From Chrysomallon squamiferum (taxonomy: Eukaryota > Mollusca > Gastropoda > Neomphalida > Peltospiridae): 64,000 nucleotides of DNA. Location of the stretch: assembly GCA_012295275.1 (NCBI GenBank), contig CM022667.1:2484501-2548500 (forward strand), given 5' to 3'. Of this stretch, positions 55,178-64,000 are shown piece by piece (positions within the stretch are counted from its first letter, which is position 1; each line of letters starts with the position of its first letter). Below the pieces are notes generated by a model. The model was given only the letters and a program-made list of their open reading frames with translations, did no database searches and had not been told where the DNA came from. The position numbers and the translations under genes are program-made.

Positions 55178-55482
55178 GTTCAGGTTGAGAATCCTTTATC
55201 TGAAGTGTTTTAGATTTCAGAATTCTTTGGATTTTGGGTCTGTAAAGAGATAGCCTGAGAGTAGGATCTAAACTTAAATATGAATTTGTTTATATTTCAT
55301 ATATAACATATACACAAAGTCTTGAGGATTATTTGTCTAATATTTTAATAATATTGTACACCAAATAAAAGGAGTGTATGTAAAACTATTTGAATACTGT
55401 TAAATATCGCCGTTTCTGCAACTATGAAAAAGATTCATATTTTATTTTAAAATTTCGGACAAGGGATATACTCAACCTGCAG
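55178..55482. mobile_element. Pogo/Tigger-like MITE, copy 1
   Basis: 305 bp flanked by TA on both sides, the usual target of Tc1/mariner and pogo elements. The terminal inverted repeats read CAGGTTGAGAATCCTTTATC on the left and, as reverse complement, CAGGTTGAGTATATCCCTTG on the right. The interior (CTAAACTTAAATATGAATTT, TTTATATTTCATATATAACA and neighbours) resembles, from memory, non-autonomous Tigger-type elements of vertebrates. There is no transposase frame. It lies in the presumed 3' UTR or flank of DENND11. Confidence 0.7.
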
Positions 55483-55622
55483 TATACCAGCTAGTACATT
55501 TATCTGGCCCAGAGCTGGCATCATTTGGGCCTTGTATGTATTTTTTGTCTACCCTTTTGTTCTTAAGGCTTGCAGTTTGAAAAATGTGATTCATATGTAA
55601 TTAGGTGGAGAAGCTGTTTTTG

Positions 55623-55626
<4 letters not shown>

Positions 55627-55665
<39 letters not shown>

Positions 55666-55800
55666 CATCATCACTAATTTATTTATTTATTTATTTATTT
55701 ATTCGGTGGATGCTGGAGGCTTTTGGTTGATCTGATTGGGTTTTGTTTTTATTTATTTATTTACTTATTTACTTATTATTTTATTTTAATTTTTTTATTA
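55627..55800. repeat. (TTA)n and (TTTA)n tracts
   Basis: (TTA)n at 55627-55665 and (TTTA)n at 55677-55702, with further TTTA/TTAC units to 55800. Confidence 0.92.
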
Positions 55801-55859
55801 TTATTATTTTTTTCATATTTTATGCACTGATAATGGTTTGAGGGATCATGAAATTTTAC

Positions 55860-58800
55860 AAAATAGTGGTTATTTGATGAGACACTGAACACAATGATCG
55901 TATATAAGATGCACACTAATTTGCAGGCCTGTGTAGGTTATTTCTTGGATTGGTAACCCAGGAAATAATATTAATTATCAGGTAGTGATATCAGATTGTG
56001 GCCTTACAGTTTAAAATATCTGTTACTTTGTAACCGTGTAATGTCCTTTGAATCAAATTTGTAAGCATAATTATTTCATTCAACTAGTGATTGGTTTATG
56101 AAGAGATTTACATTTAAAATGGAAGAGAAATTATGAAAATGTGTTTAAATTTGCATTAAATTGTTTAATTAAAATGCAGCTGGCACAAACCTAGTTAAAA
56201 AGTAATCGGTGATTTCGGCTTTTTTTCGTTTATTATTTTGAACAAAATATTCTTGTGTAGCATGTGTAACATTCCACAGTTATTAACTGATTAATTAGGT
56301 GTGCATGTATTTATTTTTATTGTACTGCTGAGTAATAGGGCAATGTTTAATGTCGAATACTCTATTTAAAGAAAATTGTTGTGAATGTATCTGCCTTGGA
56401 CATCCAGTCTGTCACTATGATGATACTGTAATTGCTTTATCTTTCTGTGTTGGCTTGAGTAAAAATATATATACATTCTTCTGGTTGAGTAGTATAGAAG
56501 CTGGTATTCAGACATGTCTGATTCGGAGCTACATATATATATGTATGTATGTATGAAATAGATGAAGCTAGTAGAAGATATCTGTTGAATGTTGGAGGTT
56601 TACAAGTTGAAGTCTGAACAAGGGATGTATGGATGTAGGAGTCTGTGTTAAAGATGAGTGTAAAGGCAGGATCAGATTTGGTAAAACAGGGGAGAAGGTC
56701 TTAAAAAGATGTGTTTTAATAGTAACCTTGCAAAAAAATGTGTTGTAATAGGAATTACATAACGATAAATCATAAGAATTGTAAGAGTAGATCGCTTCCG
56801 TTATTATAGTTTTGATTGTTGTTACTTACATAAACCTACAGCATGAAATGTATTCATTCACAGTTCATCATTTTGTTACAAGTATAACCTGTCAGTAATT
56901 TCGTTGAGAAGCTTTTGCTCTATTTTATACAAAAAATATTAAACTATACTGTTCTGTTTAAGCCATAAAATTAGAAAGTAGAATGTGAACATGAATTTAC
57001 AATGAGTATGTGTCAAACAAATGCACCATAAAACTCACATTTTCATGTGTCTAACATTGCACAATATTAATAAAACATGAGAAACTACATTTCATTCTGT
57101 GACAGTATCTAATTCTGTTGAGTGTTCTATGGGAAAAGCAATCTTGGCACTCAGTTCACTAAATACACAATCTGAATGTGAAACATACACAGTAAATACT
57201 AAAGTTAACAGGGACAAATGTTGGGTATAACTGATGCCTTCAACAGGTCAATGCTATTAGTTTGTTATAAAATACCTTAAGTGTAACAGTTTCATGCGAC
57301 ATCTATGAATTTTCTGATTGAACTTAACTTATTTCTCTCAAAATATAGGATGCTGAATGTGCCAATAGTTTGTACAAAATATTGTAAATATTCTTTGACT
57401 GTATAGATACACATACATATATCTACAGACAATGTATTATATTTTATGTATGTATGTATGTATGTAGAATGGACACACACACAAAAACACAGAAGTGCAA
57501 TATTCTTTTGTCTGTTTTTAATGTGATAAATGAATTATGTAAGTGATTTCAAGATATGTGAAGTTATTTTTATCTGTATATATTTATGTAAGAGACAGGA
57601 ATTCTCACTTTGGAAATCCTGTTTTATTATATTTGTATACAATAATAATAGTTTGTTGGTTTTTTTAATCTCACAATATTAATCATTTATGTTATATACT
57701 TTTATTTTATAATTTTAATTGTGGATGTCAACTAATTTTCAGTTTGTGCCCATTTTGAAACTGATCATAATTGTTATATTGCCTGTGCCATGTTTGTAAC
57801 ATATAAACGATAAGCAGACATATACACATACAAATGCTTATGTAATTCACTGGCTTAATACTCTTCTGAAATTATAATTTAAAAAAATAATAAAGACAAG
57901 TTACTAATTGTTGATATAGTGTTAATAATGCTCAAAATATACTAAAATATTATGTACTGTTATTTATTTATTAGTTTTTAATCCTAGTGAGAATGTTATA
58001 CCTAGTATTTCTTCTTCTTCTTCTTTTTGCAATAATTAGTTAAAGATTTCAATTAAGAAATAAGGAAATGTTTTCAAATTAATACTTTTAGTCTTATGTA
58101 AATTTGTACTGCATAAGTTGTTAATATATTACATTAGTGGTACATATATAGATCCTACACAGATATTTGTAAGAGATAAACTAATAAATTATGAATGAAA
58201 AATTAATTTAATAAAAATTGTGTGGATTAGAAAATGTTTTATTTTTAAATCTTGCAAATAAATTTTTATTTTTATTTTTATTTTATTTTTTGCACATATT
58301 GATTTTTATTTATAATCTGAATTATTTAGTATATAAAGTGACATTATGGATAACATGTTCAAAATGGGAGAAAAGCAAAATACTTGCATAAATATTCAGC
58401 TTTAATTCTGAACCAAAATTAATAAATGAGATCATAGAAATATTAACTTAAGTTTCTGTTAATTGGATTAATGATCTCCTTAATATTATAAATAAAAACA
58501 ATATTTAACTCATAATAATTCTTAGTTTAAAAATAAAAATAAATTTAAAAAAAATAAATTCTAGTCTGATTGCTTTAAATGTAGTCTTTCTTTTTTTTTT
58601 TTTTTTTAAATTCATTATATATTTATAGAATGTTCTTGTGCTGTTGTGTCAGATATCTTATTATTTATTTATTGTCACATGTCAATAAAATCAATGAATA
58701 ACCTTTAAATGATTTATTATTTTTCTCTCTTATGGCCATTATGTATCCAGTTATATCGACTTTTCAAATTTAATATTGCTAGTTTGTAACCTGATCATGT

Positions 58801-59480
58801 TTAACAAACACTCAGAATATCTTATTTAGTTTTCTTGCAAGTGCTCTAATTTATCAAAAAGCTGACATACGTGCTTTTTTTTTTCTAGAATCATCAGTTT
58901 CTGCTAAACCATTAAGTGTACATTTGTTACTAAGAAGAACCTATTTTGCAGTTCTAAATTATATTTTATTGACATTTAAAATAACTATAAAAAAAGAAAA
59001 GAATGGGCACTATCGTGATTTCTATAGTTTCTGCTAGAGTATTAAACAACCTCAGTTATCAACTGATCTTGCCCACTACAGTAAGACTATCTGCAAAATG
59101 ATTAAAATGGAGATGTTCAAATGGTTTTTTCAATAGCATTTTTTTTTCCCTCAATAATTTATTAGCTATTATTAGATTACTTTCCACACATTTAGGAATT
59201 GGTGTATTTGTTGAAATGGAAACATTATTTGTTTTGTTAGTTTCTATGTACTTGTCATGCAGGCCTGAACATACATGCCTACCAAACAGGCCTGAACAAA
59301 TATGCCTACAAGTCACTAACAATGATGCATGTTTTTGTTAGATTCAGACAGATAATGTTTTGTCACTGCTGTCTGCCTATTGATGTGTTAGGCTCCAGTT
59401 TAAAATTTCCATCAGATAATATGGTGTCTACATGATACTAAAGATGCTTTACACTTTGAGTTAGTTACCACTGTAGAGGT
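55860..59480. other. Intergenic region without recognised genes
   Basis: AT-rich and mostly free of long microsatellites. No exon, tRNA or other RNA was recognised. Several AATAAA words occur (for example near 57887), but none is linked to a gene. The longest open frames (under 90 codons) have no recognisable protein content. Confidence 0.45.
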
Positions 59481-59490
59481 GGCAATGGTT

Positions 59491-59597
59491 GACCTTTGCT
59501 TTTCTTAATGCAAAATGTAATCTGATAATCTGTTTTAACAAAGATTATTCCATTAAAACTCAAAATCCCATAATCCAGTCAAAACTGCCAAGAGGAA

Positions 59598-59605
<8 letters not shown>
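59491..59605. repeat. Short interspersed repeat, family 2 copy 1
   Basis: Shares ATCTGATAATC, TTATTCC with TAAAAC, CCCATAATCCA with GTCAAAACTGCCA in the same order as 60762-60922. It is probably an old MITE; ends are not defined. It is followed by a 28-base A-run (59606-59628). Confidence 0.4.
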
Positions 59606-59632
<27 letters not shown>

Positions 59633-60054
59633 GTTTTACAAGTACAATAGATACTGATATGAAATCATTTAAATATGTTCAGTGGTTAGAAAATTTTAGT
59701 ATTTTTAATGAACCATTATAGGGATGTATTCACATTTAATTAGTCAGTCATTGATTGCTAATAAATATTTAAGAAATGTTTCTACATGTTAAGACTACAA
59801 TACGATAGCAACTACTAACATTAAAAAAATATTCAACAGCCAATAAAATCACTGAATAAGAAGTCCTTGATATTGAAGTTATTATGTATCCTCCTACAAT
59901 CAGTGGTTTTTAATTTATATTCAAATTCAATTTGTATGCTAAAATGTATATTTTTATTGAAAAGTTGTGTCTTATTCTAATAATCTTTGACAGTAAGGAA
60001 GATCGAGAATTAGGTTGTGAATAGAAATTTTGTTTCTTTCTTTGTGTGTGCATG

Positions 60055-60314
60055 CATATTGAGGATTTCCTGTCTGAAATGCTTGGAAATGTTTCTGATT
60101 TCACAATTTTTCTGATTTTTTAATATAAAAAGTTTTAAAATGTGTTCAAAAGTCTAAACGTGTATGTATAGTTCGTACAGATAGTCTATGTGTATTTTAT
60201 ATAATATTTGAAAATAAATTTGTGCTTTTAATGAGTTAAGAAAAACTATCATAATCTCAGCTGCTCAAAAGATTTCAAATTTTGGAATTTTTGGTAAAAA
60301 CATTCTCAATCTGT
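60055..60314. mobile_element. Pogo/Tigger-like MITE, copy 2 (degraded)
   Basis: It begins ATTGAGGATTTCCTGTCTGA and ends, as reverse complement, ATTGAGAATG, matching the ends of copy 1 (TTGAGAATCC...). The interior ATGCTTGGAAATGTTTCTGA and repeated GATTTC/GATTTT words fit the same family. It is more diverged than copy 1. Confidence 0.55.
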
Positions 60315-60761
60315 ATACAGTAAGTCACTGTTGTATTTGTAGCTTTTAACCAATCTTTACTTAATTATAAAGTATGGAAATACAAACATGCTTATAAATC
60401 TTTTTTAAGTAATTGATACTGATTTTTTTTCTTCTGTTTCAACGTTTCAAAAGGTAAATTTAAAAAATCAGATGAGAAACTTCTGAAAAGTTAAGCTCTC
60501 TATCTTAGACGGTTATACAAAATAACTTAATATTTTGCAAAAACTGGGCAGCACAAACACAGTAATAATTTTGAATTACATAAAATGTATTTATCCTGTT
60601 GTTTATCACCCAAAGGCACAATAAGAAAGAAATTTAGATTTCCGATTATAGTCAAGATTCTCTCTGAAATGACTGGAAAAAAAATAAATGAAAGAAGATT
60701 ATTCATGAAAAAGTAAACAATAAAAGAAAGGAATAAAATAAAACAATACAAAAACAATTTT

Positions 60762-60922
60762 AGGATTATCACAAAATTTAATCCGATAATCCAAGTAGCC
60801 CTTTGTTTTAAAAAAAATAATATATCACAAAATCTTTTATTCATCTGAAGACACAAACGTTATTCCGGTAAAACTTTTTAATGACAAAACCCCACAATCC
60901 ACTCAGAAATGCCAATTGTAAT
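60762..60922. repeat. Short interspersed repeat, family 2 copy 2
   Basis: ATCCGATAATCC, TTATTCCGGTAAAAC and CCCCACAATCCACTCAGAAA correspond in order to 59491-59605. It contains an insertion relative to copy 1. Confidence 0.4.
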
Positions 60923-60924
60923 TC

Positions 60925-62686
60925 TTTTTTTTTTTTTCATTATCATAATTTTATTTTTATTTTTTTTCAACAAAATATGAAAACGTATAAAACTATGAAA
61001 CTTCCAAATATAAAGCTTGGTTCATTTAATTTTAATACAGTTTAATATCAAAATAGTGTTTGAGCAAAGACATGGGACAGTGAACAATTCTTTATGAAAT
61101 TCAGGCATATATCAAAATGACTTTTTTTTTTCAAATATATTCATAATGATGAATTTTTAATGAGTCTTTTAATAAATTATTATTAAGTTTACTGTTAACT
61201 TTTTAAATTTAGTATTATTACTTACAAGGAATTTATGTATCTGTTAATAAGTTTGTAATATTATGTTACAACTGTTTTAATTTATAAATAGCAAAATTAG
61301 TTTTGTAGTTGGCTGTATTTTGGTTATATCAATTGGACATATCTTTTAAACTTATTAAAGACATCTGAATTTAATGTATAATTAAGGGAAATGATTTTTC
61401 AAATTAAATCTTTCAGATTTTTATATCAAACTGTCATTCCACCAATTGCATTGATTTGCAAAACAGATCACAAATAATCACACCAATTTTGTTTTTGTTT
61501 TTTTCAAAGTTAAAATAATAAATAAATAAATAGAAATCTTGCTATAAATAAACATTTCTTTTCCTCTGCATTTAAATTGTTGTCTTAATTAAAATACTCT
61601 AGAAGTATCATTAAAAATAATCTAAAAAACTAATTAAAAAAACTCAAACAGTATTAAGATGTCAACTGTTTTTCATGCAATACTTTTTTTCTAAAACCTC
61701 TTAAAAAGTTACATCTTTTGTTTAGTGCACACAGTATCTAAAACAAAAACAAAAAACAAAAGAAAAAAATGGTAAAAAAATAAAAGTAAAATGTAATCAA
61801 TTTAAAAAAATTAAAAAATACTGCTGAAGTTTGTTTTCTCATAATAAAGAAACCGTACATTTTTCTCCACCAATCTGTTTTGGTGTCAGATTTTTATTTC
61901 TGTAACAGAACAAACCAAACTGGTTTAGCCGAAACATTTTCACAATGATTTTTTTTTTTTAACAAAGGTTAAAGTTACACCACAAAGCAAACTAGTTTAC
62001 TTTACATAATCTGTTTTCTGTTAATTTTAAACTTTTCAAACATTTCATTCAACAATTAATTCATTTACTTTAACTTTAATAATCAAAGAGAACATCATAT
62101 ACAAAAAAGACTAAAACAATCCTTAAATATCAAAAAAAAATAAAAAAATAAGTAAATAATAAAAATGTATTCTTAAACAACTAAAAATATATTTTTAAAA
62201 AAGTAATTAATTTAAATTCAGATTTTTACAATTCCAACTATGAAATAAAAATGAGAAACTTGATTATCAAATGACATGCTTCCTCTAAAGTGTTCCATAA
62301 AACTACTATATGTTAGAAATTGCAACTTCTTTTTTCTGTTTCATAATTTTACTATTTTACTTTATATTTCTATTTTACTTCATATTTCACTTTAATAATT
62401 TTATATACTTGATAGCTGCTTACTGAAGATGTATAAAATATGTAGAAATTCTACATGTGATCCAATCTGAAGAATTTATCAAATTCAGTTCCAAAATGTT
62501 CAGATGGCAATTCCACCTACTGTCTTTAAACTTGTGTAACTTATTTTTTATCAATTAAAGAGATCTTATCAATTTAACTGTAAAAATTATGGAGATTTTT
62601 CAACATCTACATATGTCTCAAAACATTTCTTTTATGTACCTTTCCTAGTAGCATGTCCACATTTTGAACTGCCAACATCATAAATG

Positions 62687-62717
<31 letters not shown>

Positions 62718-62933
62718 CCAAACAATATAACACAAAATAACAAAAATAAAAATATTTTTTTTTTTTTTTAAACATTAAACATTCTGGCTTTACAATGATT
62801 CCAGTCTTTATTGGGTGAGAAACCAGAATGAGGAAAAACATTTTAAATAAAAAAATAAACTATCCAAAACATAGCTTTACAAAGACAGTCAGGCTATATA
62901 TATATACATACATATATATATATATATACACAC

Positions 62934-62984
<51 letters not shown>

Positions 62985-64000
62985 CACACATACACCCAAG
63001 CATTGCTTTATCATGATCACATCAAAAGCCAAAATTAACATAAAAAATACTGATACAGATAACAAACAAAGCAATGAAAACATCAACTCAATGTTCAACA
63101 TTGTCACTTATGTACAAGAACATTTTTTACTAACCTCAGATACACTTCAACATTTTTTTTTCCCATTCATTACATTTGTAAAATAAACCTCCAGTGTATC
63201 AGTTGTTACCTGTTTGCGACTGTGTCCTATTTAACTGATGTGCGTCTTAATCTCTTTGTACATTGTGCATGTACTTTTAGTATTCATTTCTAAGAAAAAA
63301 CAATACACTTGATGGGAAAACAAAACCCAGTTTCTTTGTTCTTTTTAAATTTCCTACACATTAATGGAAAATATTTCTGGATCATTTATTAAAAAAAAAA
63401 TTAATTATATAATAAATAAGTAAGTAATTAATGTTCACAAATTGTTTTATTTTATTTTGTTTATACATTTTTTATGAGATTTTTCTGATTTGCTGGGATT
63501 TTTTTTTTTCCCCCCGTCAGATTTGTCTGTAAAAAGGGTGCCACAATGAAACAATAAATTTACTGTTCTTAACAGTTAATATTTGCTAATTACAAAACAA
63601 TTTAAATGGTTCAAGACACATTATTTATTGTTATTAAACTCTACTTAATCATTTTGTTCAATTTATTATTCTTTTTTTGTTTTTTTTAAACATAAACTTT
63701 TGTTATCTTTAAAAATTTATCAACAAATTTTTAAAACACTACACTTTTACTAAAACACATCTGTGTATCTGAGGATGTAAACTGAACAAATGAACTATAT
63801 TTATCTATATCATATATATATATATACATTTAAAATAATGTTTAATGATGTTGATTAATACAGTGAATACAAAATTATCACGGAGCTCAGAATTATACTG
63901 GGAGACTGGGAATGATTTTGTTTTTTGTTTTTGTTGTTTAATTTTAAAAGCGTGTCTTGAACTTTTGGCAAGAAATGACAGCAACAATCCAACATCTTGA
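60925..64000. other. AT-rich region to the end of the window
   Basis: No exon was recognised. It holds A- and T-runs (62689-62714, 62757-62770) and a TA/CATA complex at 62897-62995. The low-complexity AT-rich texture could be the 3' UTR of a gene beyond the window; that is only a guess. Confidence 0.4.

Overview
The window is nuclear DNA of an animal: AT-rich, intron-rich and full of long microsatellites ((CT)n/(AG)n, (CA)n, (ATT)n, (AAAT)n). Gene content and repeat texture fit a mollusc, most likely a cephalopod of octopus type. That placement is inference; no species-specific marker was identified. Most real genes are split into short exons. I rebuilt them by joining exons at GT-AG (once GC-AG) sites with consistent codon phase and by comparison with family sequences recalled from memory.

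1-21 kb holds a cluster of three paralogous five-exon genes for small secreted proteins: a signal peptide plus one laminin-G-like domain. Gene A is on + (1913-5944), gene B on - (13143-8140) and gene C on - (20159-15239). A and B are tail to tail; B and C are a tandem duplication of about 7.0-7.15 kb. All three share a promoter block (CCAAT box, then a TATA box 100-120 bp before the ATG); B and C also keep an NRF1-like palindrome. Exon 4 of gene C is damaged, so C is probably a pseudogene or makes a truncated protein. A 76-bp minisatellite of about 15 copies fills intron 2 of C, and about three worn copies sit in intron 2 of A.

21-30 kb is intergenic, with no gene I can support.

30-44 kb holds LDHD (mitochondrial D-lactate dehydrogenase, -) and, head to head with it, RPL14 (60S ribosomal protein, +). 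LDHD has two adjacent 112-nt versions of the exon carrying the HVGDGNFH motif, which look like mutually exclusive exons. RPL14 introns carry five copies of one C/D-box snoRNA family, four of them in a single intron. The last RPL14 exon appears frameshifted by one base in an A-run.

44.7-52 kb holds a tRNA-Asn(GUU) gene (-) about 100 bp from the start of DENND11/LCHN (+, nine coding exons, one GC-AG intron). Three DENND11 introns contain inverted repeats, one an almost perfect 38-bp hairpin.

52-64 kb is AT-rich 3' UTR and intergenic sequence with two copies of a pogo/Tigger-like MITE and two copies of another short repeat. The strongest candidates for new biology are the secreted LamG cluster, the alternative LDHD exon pair, the multi-copy intronic snoRNA family and the foldback hairpin in DENND11 intron 5.
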